Shown here in pieces: positions 19,537 to 29,982 of a DNA stretch of 53,798 bases (position 1 is its first letter; each line of letters begins with the position of its first letter). A program made the position numbers and the translations under genes. The stretch comes from an uncultured Candidatus Pelagibacter sp. Its GTDB lineage: Bacteria; Pseudomonadota; Alphaproteobacteria; Pelagibacterales; Pelagibacteraceae. The notes beneath the pieces are model-generated. The model worked only from the letters and a program-made list of their open reading frames with translations, searched no databases and had not been told where the DNA came from. The stretch covers positions 1 through 53,798 of the forward strand of contig CAJQTI010000036.1 in assembly GCA_905618915.1 (NCBI GenBank), given 5' to 3'.

Positions 19537-19559
19537 ATATAGTATTAATATTACATTTT

Positions 19560-20540
19560 ATGGAAAAAAACATTAATTTAATAGTTGAAACAGATGAGAA
19601 TAACCTTCGACTTGATGTATTCGTCAACAAAAGAGAGGAGTTGATTAGCAGAACTAGAATCAAAAATTTAATTCTTAAAGAAAAATTAAAATTAAATAAT
19701 GTAATTGTTAACAGTCCTTCAAAAAAAATATCTACTGGTGATAAAATTGATCTTCAAATTCCAGAACCAAAAGAAGCTTCTTTAAAACCTTATGATTTTA
19801 AATTAGAAATTGTTTATGAGGATGATGATTTATTAGTAATTGATAAGCCAGCTGGAATAATTATGCATCCAGGTGCTGGTAATTATGATGAAACAATTGT
19901 TAATGCATTAATGCATTACAATAAAGATTCATTATCTACAATTGGAGATGAGTTAAGACCTGGTATTGTACATAGAATAGACAAAGATACCTCTGGATTA
20001 ATAGTTGTAGCTAAAAATAACATAACACATGAAAATTTATCTCATCAATTTAGTGAGCACACGATAACAAGAGCTTATCAACTTTTAATTTGGGGGAAAC
20101 TTAGACCTTCATCTGGAAAAATTGATACTTTCATAACTAGAAGCTCAAAAAATAGGCAAATGATGGAGGTTAGTAGCTCAAAAGGTAAAAGAGCTATAAC
20201 TAATTATAAAACAATAGAGATTTTTGAAAATGATAAGACACCCACATTAAGTTTAGTCGAATGTAGATTAGAAACGGGTAGAACACATCAGATAAGAGTT
20301 CACATGACACATATGGGTAATAGTATTATGGGTGATGGTAAATATAAAAAGAAATACAAGAAACTTAAAAATATCGATACTAGTTTAGAAAATCTAATTT
20401 ACAAATTAGATAGACAGTTTCTACACGCTCAAACACTGGGCTTCATTCATCCCAAAACTAACAAAGAGATGACTTTTACCTCAATTTTGCCACAAGAACT
20501 TGAAAATATTTTAGTATTACTCAGAAATACTAGCAAATAA
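19560..20540 (+). CDS. rluD: RluA/RluD-family 23S rRNA pseudouridine synthase
   Basis: Isomerises uridine to pseudouridine, probably in large-subunit rRNA helix 69. It has 326 residues from the ATG at 19560; an in-frame ATG at 19509 would fall inside the tRNA-Arg gene on the other strand and is rejected. Domains: N-terminal S4 RNA-binding fold (residues about 10-75), then the catalytic RluA domain with HRIDKDTSGLIVVAKN (catalytic aspartate) and the RTHQIRVH motif near residue 240. RluD versus RluC specificity cannot be settled from sequence alone; length and the S4 domain favour RluD. Confidence 0.85.
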   Translation: MEKNINLIVETDENNLRLDVFVNKREELISRTRIKNLILKEKLKLNNVIVNSPSKKISTGDKIDLQIPEPKEASLKPYDFKLEIVYEDDDLLVIDKPAGIIMHPGAGNYDETIVNALMHYNKDSLSTIGDELRPGIVHRIDKDTSGLIVVAKNNITHENLSHQFSEHTITRAYQLLIWGKLRPSSGKIDTFITRSSKNRQMMEVSSSKGKRAITNYKTIEIFENDKTPTLSLVECRLETGRTHQIRVHMTHMGNSIMGDGKYKKKYKKLKNIDTSLENLIYKLDRQFLHAQTLGFIHPKTNKEMTFTSILPQELENILVLLRNTSK

Positions 20541-20582
20541 AGCCTTGAAATAATAATATAGTTAATTAAATAAATACAGCTT

Positions 20583-21476
20583 ATGAGAACTACAATAAGA
20601 AGTAATCTTCCAGCACTTTCTAATGAAGGTGGTCTGTCTGCTTATCTTGAGCAAATTAAAAAATTTCCTATGTTGGCAGCAGAAGAAGAATATATGCTAG
20701 CGAAAAATTGGAAGGCAACAGGCAACGTTAAAGCTGCAGAAAAGCTTGTTACTAGTCACCTTAGACTTGTTGCAAAAATTGCGATGGGTTATAGAGGGTA
20801 CGGTCTTCCAGTAAATGAAATGATTTCAGAAGGCAATGTAGGATTAATGCAAGCTGTTAAAAAATTTGAACCTGAAAAAGGATTTAGATTGGCAACCTAT
20901 GCAATGTGGTGGATTAGGGCTTCTATCCAAGAATACATTCTAAGATCTTGGAGTTTAGTAAAAATAGGAACAACAACTGCACAAAAAAAATTATTTTTTA
21001 ATTTAAAGAAAATTAAAAATCAAATCGCTCCTCAGTCTGAAGGTGACTTAAGACCTGAACATGTGGATGAAATTGCTAACAAATTAGATGTTAAAAAAGA
21101 TGAAGTAATTTCAATGAACAGAAGACTTTCAGGTAAAGAGTTTTCTTTAAATGCACAAGTTGGAGAAGATGGTGACGAATGGCAAGACTGGTTGGTAGAT
21201 AAAGAGCTAGACCATGATCTTAAATTTGCATATCAAGAAGAAATGGGTCAAAGACAAAGCTTACTTAAAGATTCTATAAAAATTCTTAATGAAAGAGAAA
21301 GAGAGATTTTGTACTCTAGAAGATTAAATGATGAGCCTACAACGCTTGAAGATTTAAGCAAAAAATATGAAATTAGTAGAGAGAGAGTTAGACAAATTGA
21401 AAACAAAGCATTTGAAAAGCTTCAAAAACACATGTTACTATCTGCTAAATCTAAAAACTTACTTCCAGTAAACTAA
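20583..21476 (+). CDS. rpoH: RNA polymerase heat-shock sigma factor RpoH
   Basis: Sigma-32 family factor controlling heat-shock genes. It has 297 residues with sigma region 2 ([45 protein letters not shown]), the RpoH box [12 protein letters not shown] near residues 135-146, and region 4 with an HTH ending [16 protein letters not shown]. There is no region 1.1, separating it from RpoD. It ends convergently with purA, overlapping by four bases. Confidence 0.95.
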   Translation: MRTTIRSNLPALSNEGGLSAYLEQIKKFPMLAAEEEYMLAKNWKATGNVKAAEKLVTSHLRLVAKIAMGYRGYGLPVNEMISEGNVGLMQAVKKFEPEKGFRLATYAMWWIRASIQEYILRSWSLVKIGTTTAQKKLFFNLKKIKNQIAPQSEGDLRPEHVDEIANKLDVKKDEVISMNRRLSGKEFSLNAQVGEDGDEWQDWLVDKELDHDLKFAYQEEMGQRQSLLKDSIKILNEREREILYSRRLNDEPTTLEDLSKKYEISRERVRQIENKAFEKLQKHMLLSAKSKNLLPVN

Positions 21477-22765
21477 ACTTCAAAAGGGTTTTCTAAAAGA
21501 ATTGTATCTTCTCGTTCAGGGCTTGTTGAGATACTTGAAACTTTTGTCCCAATAAAATCTTCTAATGCATTGATATAATTTTTGGCATTTTTCGGTAAAG
21601 CTTCAACATTTTTGATTCCTTGGGTAGAACTTTTCCAGCCAGGGAAAATTTTATAAATTGGTTTGATTTTTATCTGATCCTCAACAGCAGCTGGTAGGTA
21701 ATCCATTTTCTTTCCATCAAGTTCATACTCAACACACATTTTAATTTCATCTAATTCATCTAAAACATCTAATTTAGTTAACGCTATTCCATCTATGCCT
21801 GAAATTTTAATTGTTTGTCTAACCAAAACACCATCAAACCAACCACATCTTCTTTTTCTACTAGTGACAGTACCAAATTCTTTTCCTCTAGAACCAAGCA
21901 ATTCTCCAATATCATCTGTTAACTCAGTAGGAAAAGGTCCTTCACCAACTCTGGTTGTGTAGGCTTTTGTTATTCCAAGTACATAATGAATAGAATTAGG
22001 GCCACAACCAGTTCCTGTAGCAGCGGCAGACGCAACAGTATTGGATGATGTTACAAAAGGGTACGTTCCATGATCTACATCAAGTAGTATTCCTTGTGCA
22101 CCTTCAAATAATATTCTTTTTTTTTGTTTTTTAAACTCATCAATTCTAAGCCACACAGGTTGAGAAAACTTTAATATTTCAGGAGCAATCTTTAAAAGTT
22201 CTTCTTTAAGTTTGTCTTTTTCAAAAATTTTTTTACCTAGTCCTTTTCTAATTGCATTATGATGAAGAAGTACTGTTTCTAATCTGTGGTCTAGATTAGT
22301 CTCAGATCTTAGATCCATAACACGGATTGATCTTCTTCCTACTTTATCTTCGTAGGCTGGTCCAATTCCTCTTCTAGTTGTTCCAATTTTTCCTTTTCCA
22401 GCAGCATCTTCTCTTATTTCATCCATCTCTCTATGAAATGGCAAAATAAGATTTGCAGATTCTGAAATTATAAAATTATCTACATTAACCTCAACACCCT
22501 TAGATTTAATTTCCTCTATTTCCTCTAATAGTGCCCAAGGGTCAACAACGACTCCGTTTCCTATGATAGAAATTTTATTTTTTCTTACAATCCCAGAAGG
22601 AAGTAGTCTTAATTTATATGTTATTCCATCAATTACTAATGTGTGTCCAGCATTGTGACCTCCTTGAAAACGGATAACAACATCTGCTTGATCTGATAGC
22701 CAGTCTACTATTTTACCTTTTCCTTCATCGCCCCATTGAGATCCAACAACTACAACATTTTTCAT
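21473..22765 (-). CDS. purA: Adenylosuccinate synthetase
   Basis: Joins IMP and aspartate using GTP, the first step to AMP. It has 430 residues: N-terminal GTP loop [63 protein letters not shown] (first part), and the C-terminal STSPERE GTP-binding region. The ATG start shares its first base with the thiD stop. It is the last gene of the minus-strand run that begins with cpoB or earlier. Confidence 0.97.
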   Translation of the reverse strand: MKNVVVVGSQWGDEGKGKIVDWLSDQADVVIRFQGGHNAGHTLVIDGITYKLRLLPSGIVRKNKISIIGNGVVVDPWALLEEIEEIKSKGVEVNVDNFIISESANLILPFHREMDEIREDAAGKGKIGTTRRGIGPAYEDKVGRRSIRVMDLRSETNLDHRLETVLLHHNAIRKGLGKKIFEKDKLKEELLKIAPEILKFSQPVWLRIDEFKKQKKRILFEGAQGILLDVDHGTYPFVTSSNTVASAAATGTGCGPNSIHYVLGITKAYTTRVGEGPFPTELTDDIGELLGSRGKEFGTVTSRKRRCGWFDGVLVRQTIKISGIDGIALTKLDVLDELDEIKMCVEYELDGKKMDYLPAAVEDQIKIKPIYKIFPGWKSSTQGIKNVEALPKNAKNYINALEDFIGTKVSSISTSPEREDTILLENPFEV

Positions 22766-23577
22766 TATCTAAATTTTTTTTCTACTGTTACTGAACTTAA
22801 ATGGTTAATCGGTCCATGACCTTTACCAAATTTAAGGTTTGAATTTATTGAATTGTGTACATACTTAGTTGCAAGCTCACAAGATCTCTTTAAGGTTTTT
22901 CCACATGAAAAGAATGTAGAAATAGCGGAAGAAAGGGTGCAACCAGTACCATGTGTATTCCTGGTTGTAATTCTTTTATTTTTTATAATGAAAATTTCAT
23001 TTTTATTTACAAAAATATCTTGGACAATTTTAGATTCTAAGTGACCACCTTTTATAAAAACATTTTTTGCTCCTAATTTGATTAATATGCTGGCAGCAAA
23101 AATCATATCTTCCTTTGTTCTTATTTTAGTTCTAGTTAATATTTCAGCCTCTGGAATATTTGGAGTTATTAAGCTAACTTTTTTAATTAGTTCATTCTTT
23201 AATAATTGAATTGCTTTATCATCAATAAGTTTTGCACCACCTTTAGCAACCATAACAGGATCTAAAATTATCTTTTTAACTTTAATAATGTTTAGTGAAT
23301 GAATTACTGACTTTATTACCTTTGTAGAGTGTAACATTCCGATTTTTACAGCATCAGGTTTAATATCTTTTGAGGTGAATTCTATTTGATTAGAAATTTC
23401 CTTTGGATCAATTGGTACTATTGATTTTACACCTGTTGTATTTTGAATTGTGACAGCTGTTATTGCTGTCATTGCATACGAGCCTAAAGCAGTGATAGTT
23501 TTAATATCGGCTTGAATGCCAGCGCCACCAGACGAATCTGATCCAGCAATAACTAATATTTTAGATTTTGGTTTCAA
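22765..23577 (-). CDS. thiD: Hydroxymethylpyrimidine/phosphomethylpyrimidine kinase
   Basis: Phosphorylates HMP and HMP-P for thiamine synthesis or salvage. It is 270 residues, a ribokinase-fold enzyme with [19 protein letters not shown] at the N terminus, DPVMVAKGG near residue 105, and the C-terminal anion-hole [12 protein letters not shown]. Cultured SAR11 are known to lack thiC and need an HMP precursor; ThiD here and ThiE at about 42.4 kb fit a salvage route, although thiC cannot be excluded outside this window. It lies one base after glmM. Confidence 0.95.
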   Translation of the reverse strand: MKPKSKILVIAGSDSSGGAGIQADIKTITALGSYAMTAITAVTIQNTTGVKSIVPIDPKEISNQIEFTSKDIKPDAVKIGMLHSTKVIKSVIHSLNIIKVKKIILDPVMVAKGGAKLIDDKAIQLLKNELIKKVSLITPNIPEAEILTRTKIRTKEDMIFAASILIKLGAKNVFIKGGHLESKIVQDIFVNKNEIFIIKNKRITTRNTHGTGCTLSSAISTFFSCGKTLKRSCELATKYVHNSINSNLKFGKGHGPINHLSSVTVEKKFR

Positions 23578-23578
23578 T

Positions 23579-24910
23579 TTACTTAATTTTTTTTAATATA
23601 ATTTTCAGACATTTTTGAAGTAATTTACTATTGTCACTCTCTCCCATTATTCTGATTTTAGATTCAGTTCCTGAGCTTCTAACTAATATTCTACCCTGCC
23701 CTTTAATTAATTTTTCTGCTAATTTTATAGAGTTCTTAATATCAATATTCTTAATTATACTTTTATCTTTAACATCAATATTTTCTAATATTTGTGGAGT
23801 TTTCTTAAAAGTATTAAAAAAACTACTGGCTTTTTTTCCTTTTCTTAATGAAAATAAAACTTCTAAAGCAACTAATAGGCCATCTCCAGTAGTTGCAAAT
23901 TTGCCTAGGATAATATGACCAGATTGCTCACCACCTAAATTAAAATTATTTTTTTGCATTTTCTCTTTTACAAAACGGTCACCTACATCTGATCTTAAAA
24001 ATTTTACATTATGTAGTTTAAAAAATTTTTCTAATCCATAGTTAGACATTAAAGTACCAACCACACCTCCTCTTAGCATTTTTTTTCTTTTCCATCTAAT
24101 TGCTATTGCGGCAATTATTTGATCACCATCAATTATAATACCTTTTTCATCGCACATAATAATTCTATCAGCATCTCCATCGAGAGAAATTCCTATGTGT
24201 GCTTTATATTTTTTTACTGCTAACCTAATTTTATTTGGAAAAGTAGAGCCACAATTTTTATTAATATTAAGCCCATTAGGATTTATCCCAATTGAAAATA
24301 CTTTAGCACCTAAAGATTTTAGTAATTCAGGCCCTGCCTTGTATCCAGCACCATTTGCACAATCAATCACTATTCTTAAACCTCTAAGGTTAAAATCTTT
24401 TGGTAAATTGCTTTTTAAAATTTTTATATAATCTTTATTTGCAGTTTCTAACCTTTTTACGCGACCTAATTTTTTTGGTTTTGATAATGACTTTTCAATT
24501 TTTCGATCAATTAAAGTTTCAATTTTTTTTTCAATCTTATTTGACAGTTTTAACCCATCGGGTCCAAAAAGCTTTAACCCATTGTCATGATACGGGTTAT
24601 GAGATGCCGTAATCATAATTCCCATGTTAGCTTTCATAACTTTTGTTAGCATTGCTAAGCCATTGGTTGGAAGTGGGCCTAATGTATAAACATGCATGCC
24701 AGCCGATGTAAGTCCTGATACTAGCGCAGGTTCTAAACTATACCCTGATAGTCTCGTATCTTTAGCAATTATTGCTATTTGTTTCTTTTTTTTTTGAGTT
24801 TTAAAGTAAGTTCCTGTTGCAAGACCAAATTTAAAAAACATGTCTCCATTAATATTTTTACTATTAACAGCACCTCTTATTCCATCGGTTCCAAAATATT
24901 TTTTTGTCAT
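23579..24910 (-). CDS. glmM: Phosphoglucosamine mutase
   Basis: Interconverts glucosamine-6-P and glucosamine-1-P for peptidoglycan and LPS. It has 443 residues; MTKKYFGTDGIRG start, phosphoserine loop TASHNPYHDNG with Ser103, metal loop DGDADR, sugar-binding GGEQSGH, and C-terminal phosphate-binding RSSGTESKIRI. The start overlaps the folP stop by one base. The folP-glmM pair downstream of ftsH is a widely conserved order. Confidence 0.96.
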   Translation of the reverse strand: MTKKYFGTDGIRGAVNSKNINGDMFFKFGLATGTYFKTQKKKKQIAIIAKDTRLSGYSLEPALVSGLTSAGMHVYTLGPLPTNGLAMLTKVMKANMGIMITASHNPYHDNGLKLFGPDGLKLSNKIEKKIETLIDRKIEKSLSKPKKLGRVKRLETANKDYIKILKSNLPKDFNLRGLRIVIDCANGAGYKAGPELLKSLGAKVFSIGINPNGLNINKNCGSTFPNKIRLAVKKYKAHIGISLDGDADRIIMCDEKGIIIDGDQIIAAIAIRWKRKKMLRGGVVGTLMSNYGLEKFFKLHNVKFLRSDVGDRFVKEKMQKNNFNLGGEQSGHIILGKFATTGDGLLVALEVLFSLRKGKKASSFFNTFKKTPQILENIDVKDKSIIKNIDIKNSIKLAEKLIKGQGRILVRSSGTESKIRIMGESDNSKLLQKCLKIILKKIK

Positions 24911-25962
24911 TAGTCCTTTATTAACTCTTTAAATACCTTTATACTTTGCGTTAACTCATTCACATCATGAATTCTTAGAACTTGAACTCCTTGCATTATT
25001 GCATATAAGGAAGAGGCTACTGTTCCACCTAACCTTCCCTTGCTATCATTTTTTCCAGATAAATCCTTAATAAATCTTTTTCTAGAAAGCCCAAGTAATA
25101 TAGGAAAACCAAGAGTATGAAAAATGGAAACACTCCTAATTAAATTCATATTATGTTTCAAATTTTTTCCAAAGCCAATTCCTGGATCAATCATGATATT
25201 ATTGTGTTTTATACCCTTGGATATTAAAAATTTAATCTTTTTCTCAAAAAAATCATAAATATCTAATAATTCATTTTTATATTTAGGATTTTTTTGCATT
25301 TGTTCGGGTGTACCTTGTGAATGCTGAATTACAAATGGAGTTTTACTTTTTTTCAATACATCGACTGTTTTAGAATCATAACTTAGCCCTGATACATCAT
25401 TTATAAGTTTAACTCCTACCTGAATCCCTTTATTCATAATTTCTGATTTTCTTGTATCTAATGATAATGGAATTTTTTTATTAATATTTTTTAATATTTC
25501 TTTTACTCTATTCCACTCTTCCTTTTTGCTTACAGGCTTAGATCCGGGTCTCGTTGACTCACCGCCAACATCAATAATATCTGCCCCAGATTTAAATAAA
25601 TTTTTTGCATGATGTATTCCTGTTTTCCTCTTATTAAACTTACCACCATCAGAAAAACTATCTGGTGTTAAATTTAATATACCCATTATATTGGGAATTT
25701 TATTAAAATTTAAACTTGAAAAATTTTTATTTTTTTTAATAATAATCTTAAGATCTTTGTTAATTTTTTCTTTCAAAGATTTAGGTAATTTTTTTATATC
25801 CTTAAGATCGATTATTTTTTTTGAATCTCGAGTAATAATTTCTATCTGGCTAAATGAAAGTTCTTTATTACTATTTAATGGAAGGTTAATCCTTTTTTTT
25901 ACTAATTTTATTGAGGATTTACCATAAGCAAAATTACACACTCTTGTGTAATACTTTTTCAT
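24910..25962 (-). CDS. folP: Dihydropteroate synthase with N-terminal extension
   Basis: Condenses para-aminobenzoate with dihydropterin diphosphate in folate synthesis. The TIM-barrel core is clear: IMGILNLTPDSFSDGGKF beginning near residue 92, IDVGGESTRPGS, NDVSGL and DPGIGFGKN. The total of 350 residues is about 80 longer than the common bacterial enzyme because of an N-terminal extension beginning MKKYYTRVCNFAYG; alphaproteobacterial FolP proteins often carry such an extension. It lies six bases after ftsH. Confidence 0.92.
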   Translation of the reverse strand: MKKYYTRVCNFAYGKSSIKLVKKRINLPLNSNKELSFSQIEIITRDSKKIIDLKDIKKLPKSLKEKINKDLKIIIKKNKNFSSLNFNKIPNIMGILNLTPDSFSDGGKFNKRKTGIHHAKNLFKSGADIIDVGGESTRPGSKPVSKKEEWNRVKEILKNINKKIPLSLDTRKSEIMNKGIQVGVKLINDVSGLSYDSKTVDVLKKSKTPFVIQHSQGTPEQMQKNPKYKNELLDIYDFFEKKIKFLISKGIKHNNIMIDPGIGFGKNLKHNMNLIRSVSIFHTLGFPILLGLSRKRFIKDLSGKNDSKGRLGGTVASSLYAIMQGVQVLRIHDVNELTQSIKVFKELIKD

Positions 25963-25968
25963 TTAGTT

Positions 25969-27861
25969 TTAATGAACTATTTTTGGCTTAAGACCCATTG
26001 AGCTTAAAGCTGAGCCTTTATCTTCATCTTCAACTTTTGAATCTTCTTTATTGCTTGGATATATATTTTTATTTATCAAGTTTTCTATTTCTTCACCTGA
26101 AAGTGTTTCATATGTTAAAAGAGCTTTAGCTAATTTGTGCAGATCGTCAATTTTTTCAGTTAAAACTGTTCTTGCTCTTTCATAACCTTTATCTACAATT
26201 TTTCTAATTTCTGAGTCTACTTTTTTTGAAGTTTCTTCAGACATATTTTGGGTTCTGGCAACAGATCTACCTAAAAATACCTCTTCTTCATTCGAGCCAT
26301 AAGCAACTGGTCCCAACTCTTTACTAAGGCCTGCTTGCATTACCATGGCTCTTGCTCTTTGAGTCGCCTGCTCAATATCACTAGATGCACCAGTTGTAAC
26401 TTTATCTTCACCAAATATGATTTCTTCTGCTACTCTTCCACCCATAGCTATAGCTAATTGAGCATGAAGCTGTTCTCTTGTTTGAGATATTTGATCTCTC
26501 TCAGGTAGCTGCATAACCATCCCTAGAGCTCTACCTCTTGGAATAATTGTTGCTTTATGAATTGGATGCGCAGCACTCTCATTAATAGTTACTATTGCAT
26601 GACCTGCCTCATGATAAGCAGTTAAAGTTTTTTCTTCCTCAGTCATAACCATTGATCTTCTCTCTGAACCCATCATTACTTTATCTCTAGCTTCTTCAAA
26701 TTCATCTAGAGTAACTATTCTTTTATTTTTTCTTGCAGCAAGTAATGCTGCTTCATTAACTATATTTGCTAAATCTGCGCCTGAAAAACCTGGGGTTCCT
26801 CTTGCTACAGTTCTTAAATTTACATCAGGTGCCATTTTTATTTTTTTGACATGCACTTTTAATATTTTTTCTCGGCCTATAATATCTGGAAGTCCAACTA
26901 CTACCTGTCTATCAAATCTACCTGGTCTTAATAAAGCTGGATCTAATACATCAGGTCTGTTTGTTGCTGCAATAATTATTACCCCTTCATTAGTTTCAAA
27001 ACCATCCATTTCAACTAACAATTGGTTTAAAGTTTGTTCTCTTTCATCATTTCCACCTCCGAGACCAGCTCCTCTGCTTCTTCCAACAGCATCGATCTCA
27101 TCTATAAATATAATACAAGGTGAGTTTTTTTTACCTTGTTCAAACATATCTCTAACTCTTGAAGCTCCAACACCAACAAACATTTCGACAAAATCTGACC
27201 CTGATATAGTAAAGAACGGAACACCCGCTTCTCCAGCTATAGCTCTTGCAAGTAAAGTTTTACCTGTTCCTGGTTGGCCAACTAATAAACATCCTCTAGG
27301 TATCTTTCCACCAAGTCTACTAAATTTTTTTGGATCTTTTAGAAATTGAACAACTTCCTCAACTTCTTCTTTTGCTTCCTCTACTCCAGCAACATCATCA
27401 AATGTTACTTTTCCTTTTAATTCATTCATCAACTTAGCTTTAGATTTACCAAAGCCCATTGCTCCACCTTTGCCACCTTGCATTTGTCTCATAAAGAAAA
27501 TCCAAACAGCAATTAATAGTAACATTGGAAACCATGATAACAACACACCAAATAAAGATGGCATTTTATCATCTAAAGGAGCGGCTGAAATACTTACACC
27601 TTTGCTAGATAGTTTTTCAATTAAGTTTGGATAATTTGGTGAGTATGTAGAAAAAGAATTTCCATTAGCAAGAATTCCTCTTATATTATTTCCTTGTATG
27701 TCTACTTTTACAACTCCACCGTTATCAACTTCTGTTAAAAATTCTGAGAATATTATTGAATTACTTTTGCCTACATTAGCCTGAGGATTTTTAAACATAT
27801 TGTAAAGGCCAATTGTTAAAAAGACAATTACAGCCCACATTGCTAAATTTTTTATATTCAT
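25969..27861 (-). CDS. ftsH: ATP-dependent zinc metalloprotease FtsH
   Basis: Membrane-anchored AAA+ protease that degrades short-lived and misassembled proteins, including RpoH in proteobacteria. It has 630 residues: two N-terminal transmembrane helices (about 7-24 and 102-124) around a periplasmic domain, Walker A GQPGTGKT (195-202), Walker B IIFIDEID (about 250-257), the second region of homology [19 protein letters not shown], and the zinc site HEAGH (417-421). Upstream lies a consensus TTGACA (27902-27897, minus strand), although no well-spaced -10 could be chosen. Confidence 0.97.
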   Translation of the reverse strand: MNIKNLAMWAVIVFLTIGLYNMFKNPQANVGKSNSIIFSEFLTEVDNGGVVKVDIQGNNIRGILANGNSFSTYSPNYPNLIEKLSSKGVSISAAPLDDKMPSLFGVLLSWFPMLLLIAVWIFFMRQMQGGKGGAMGFGKSKAKLMNELKGKVTFDDVAGVEEAKEEVEEVVQFLKDPKKFSRLGGKIPRGCLLVGQPGTGKTLLARAIAGEAGVPFFTISGSDFVEMFVGVGASRVRDMFEQGKKNSPCIIFIDEIDAVGRSRGAGLGGGNDEREQTLNQLLVEMDGFETNEGVIIIAATNRPDVLDPALLRPGRFDRQVVVGLPDIIGREKILKVHVKKIKMAPDVNLRTVARGTPGFSGADLANIVNEAALLAARKNKRIVTLDEFEEARDKVMMGSERRSMVMTEEEKTLTAYHEAGHAIVTINESAAHPIHKATIIPRGRALGMVMQLPERDQISQTREQLHAQLAIAMGGRVAEEIIFGEDKVTTGASSDIEQATQRARAMVMQAGLSKELGPVAYGSNEEEVFLGRSVARTQNMSEETSKKVDSEIRKIVDKGYERARTVLTEKIDDLHKLAKALLTYETLSGEEIENLINKNIYPSNKEDSKVEDEDKGSALSSMGLKPKIVH

Positions 27862-27914
27862 AGATATAAGATAATAATTATTATGAATTAAACAAGTGTC
27901 AAATTGTTACAAAT

Positions 27915-28961
27915 TTAGACTTTATGTGAATTTTCTTGAGATATTAATATAGTTTCATTAACTCTTTCAACATAACAGTTTCCCAAGGTAACCTTGGTAA
28001 AAGATTTTTCATTAATTTTTTTCATCAATTCATTAATACTTTTCCCCCTAACAGGATAATATTTTTTTCCTAGTTTTTGTATTAAACTTGTTAGAGATCT
28101 AAAAACAATTTCGTGAGATTGATCAAAAAAATTGTAGCTCAAAATATAGATATTTTTTCTCTTTAAAAAAACTACATTTTTTTTTAAATTTCTATCTACG
28201 TAAAATTTAATTGATTTATCTGAGTCTTTTAAATTATTAATAGTTAACTCTAATTTTTTTAGATCTAAGCCTTCTTTTTCAAGTGAGTAAAGTAAGTTTC
28301 TAATTCTAGTTCTTTTATAATCTTCATTGATATTTGATGGATCTTTAACAAAAAACTTAAATACTATTTTAGAAATATTAATTAAATCATTTTTTTCTAA
28401 GTTTAGTAATGGTCTTAAAATATTTAGATCTTTGTCTTTATATTTTACACTTTTGTTAAAAGATACCAGTCCATTTAGCCCACTTCCTCTAACCACTCTA
28501 ATTAAAAAGTTTTCAAATAAATCATTTGAATGATGTCCTAACAGTAGGTGCTTAATATTATTTTTACTACATTCTTTTGCTAATAAAGAATATCTTGCCT
28601 CTCTTGCTAAAGATTGAATATTTCTAGAAGGTTTTTTACCTTTCCAACTTAATACTTTGCATGTGATGCCAACTTTTTGTAAAAGTTTTTTTACAGAAGT
28701 AGCTTCTTTTGTCGACTCGGCTCTCAGCTTATGATCAACTAAAAAAAATTTAACTGTTATTTTATTTTTTATTGAATAGCATTTAGCTAAATAAGCTAGC
28801 GCCAAACTATCGGGTCCACCTGAAACTGCTACAGCTAAATTTTCTCTAGTATTTAAAGAGGAAACGAATTCACTATAAACTTTAGAAATTTTTCGATTTT
28901 TTAGAAAACTAAGAATTTGTTTATGAGTTTTGTTTTGAGCACTCAAACTTTTTTGATTCAT
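27915..28961 (-). CDS. tilS: tRNA(Ile)-lysidine synthetase
   Basis: Converts C34 of the CAU-anticodon tRNA-Ile to lysidine. The PP-loop AVSGGPDSLALAYLAK and the LGHHSNDLFENFLIRVVRGSGL segment are diagnostic. The longest reading frame begins at 29012 and would overlap cpoB by 92 bases; I prefer the ATG at 28961 (MNQKSLSAQ), which still overlaps by 41 bases, and a TTG slightly downstream is also possible. The C-terminal substrate-binding part is present but short. The cpoB-tilS-ftsH order is normal in alphaproteobacteria. Confidence 0.88.
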   Translation of the reverse strand: MNQKSLSAQNKTHKQILSFLKNRKISKVYSEFVSSLNTRENLAVAVSGGPDSLALAYLAKCYSIKNKITVKFFLVDHKLRAESTKEATSVKKLLQKVGITCKVLSWKGKKPSRNIQSLAREARYSLLAKECSKNNIKHLLLGHHSNDLFENFLIRVVRGSGLNGLVSFNKSVKYKDKDLNILRPLLNLEKNDLINISKIVFKFFVKDPSNINEDYKRTRIRNLLYSLEKEGLDLKKLELTINNLKDSDKSIKFYVDRNLKKNVVFLKRKNIYILSYNFFDQSHEIVFRSLTSLIQKLGKKYYPVRGKSINELMKKINEKSFTKVTLGNCYVERVNETILISQENSHKV

Positions 28962-29895
28962 ATTTTGCTTTTTGAAGCACAGATTGATTTGCTTTAGGAT
29001 ATTGCTCTTCAACTCCTACAATCATTTTACAACCTTGCTCTTTTTCTCCTATTTGAACCATTGATACACCAAGTTTTAATAAATTTATAGGAGCCTTGTC
29101 ACCTTTTGGATATTTTTGATATCCTTCAAGATAAGCAGTGGCAGCATCCGTATAGAGCTGTCTTATTCTGAAGGTTTCAGCATACCAATATTGAGCATTA
29201 CCTGCTAGTTTATGCTCTGAATTATTTATTACAAATTCTCTAAAAGCTCTTTCCGCAGTACTGTAATCACCTACCTTTAAAAAACTAGTTGCAAATTCAT
29301 ATTGTTTTTCTGGAGAAACTTTTGGAAGTATATTTTCTTCTGATTCAAAATTTTCTGTCACAATAGATGAAGTGGTTTCTACAGATTGTATTTTTTGAGT
29401 TGTTTCTCCGCTTTCTGTATCTTTATATGAAATAGAACCTAAATCTTGAGGTTGTGAAGAGCCTGGTAAAATTTTGTCTTCTTGTTCCTTTGGTATTGAG
29501 GTTAATTTTTTTCCAATCTCTCCAGATGACAAAGCATTTTCTACATCTTGAAACCTAATCTGATTATCTGCTTGAACCTTAGAAAGCCTATTTGATAATT
29601 TATCTAACTTAAAGTTAATTTCTTCAAATTTATTAGTAAGTTCTTGAAATTGTTTTTCAACATCAGATAATTTTAAAAGATGCCTTGTTAAAACATCTTC
29701 AGAGTTTTCATTTTTGCTTTTTTGACTATTTGAATTAGTTGATCCTGAATAAACAGCTTTTTCTAGAGTTTTTAGATCTTTTTGAATTAACTCTAAAATT
29801 TCATTTATATTATGGTTATCTGCAAAAATAATATTTGGGAAAAATATAAATACTAATATTAACTTTAATTGAATTATCTTTTTATAATTAAGCAT
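28921..29895 (-). CDS. cpoB: Cell division coordinator CpoB (YbgF), Tol-Pal system
   Basis: Periplasmic protein that links Tol-Pal constriction to peptidoglycan synthesis. It has 324 residues: an N-terminal signal peptide (cleavage near FADNHN, residue 25), a coiled-coil region (about 60-120), a low-complexity Ser/Thr/Glu linker, and C-terminal TPR repeats (QYEFATSFLKVGDYSTAERAF onward). A terminator separates it from pal, so it may have its own promoter here. Confidence 0.9.
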   Translation of the reverse strand: MLNYKKIIQLKLILVFIFFPNIIFADNHNINEILELIQKDLKTLEKAVYSGSTNSNSQKSKNENSEDVLTRHLLKLSDVEKQFQELTNKFEEINFKLDKLSNRLSKVQADNQIRFQDVENALSSGEIGKKLTSIPKEQEDKILPGSSQPQDLGSISYKDTESGETTQKIQSVETTSSIVTENFESEENILPKVSPEKQYEFATSFLKVGDYSTAERAFREFVINNSEHKLAGNAQYWYAETFRIRQLYTDAATAYLEGYQKYPKGDKAPINLLKLGVSMVQIGEKEQGCKMIVGVEEQYPKANQSVLQKAKYESKKFECSKQNS

Positions 29896-29925
29896 AATAA
29901 ATTGAGTAGTAATTATAATGATGGC

Positions 29926-29963
29926 AAAAAAAAGACCCTGTTCACAAATGTGATAGGGTCTTT
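29926..29963 (-). terminator. Rho-independent terminator after pal
   Basis: On the minus strand AAAGACCCT and AGGGTCTTT form a 9-bp stem, extended inside by CAC/GTG around a short loop, and followed by a run of eight T. It sits 20 bases past the pal stop and before cpoB. It is the only strong intrinsic terminator I recognise in the window. Confidence 0.85.
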
Positions 29964-29982
29964 TATGAATTATTTAGATTAA

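Noticed and set aside
19509..19559. Earlier ATG for the RluD-like gene
   Set aside because: It lies within the tRNA-Arg gene on the opposite strand, and the residues are not family-like.
20545..20573. Heat-shock type promoter before rpoH (CCTTGAAA)
   Set aside because: The -35-like motif is present but no matching -10 was found at acceptable spacing.
27862..27914. Complete sigma-70 promoter for ftsH
   Set aside because: A consensus TTGACA exists, but no -10 at 16-18 bases is convincing; recorded only as a possible -35.
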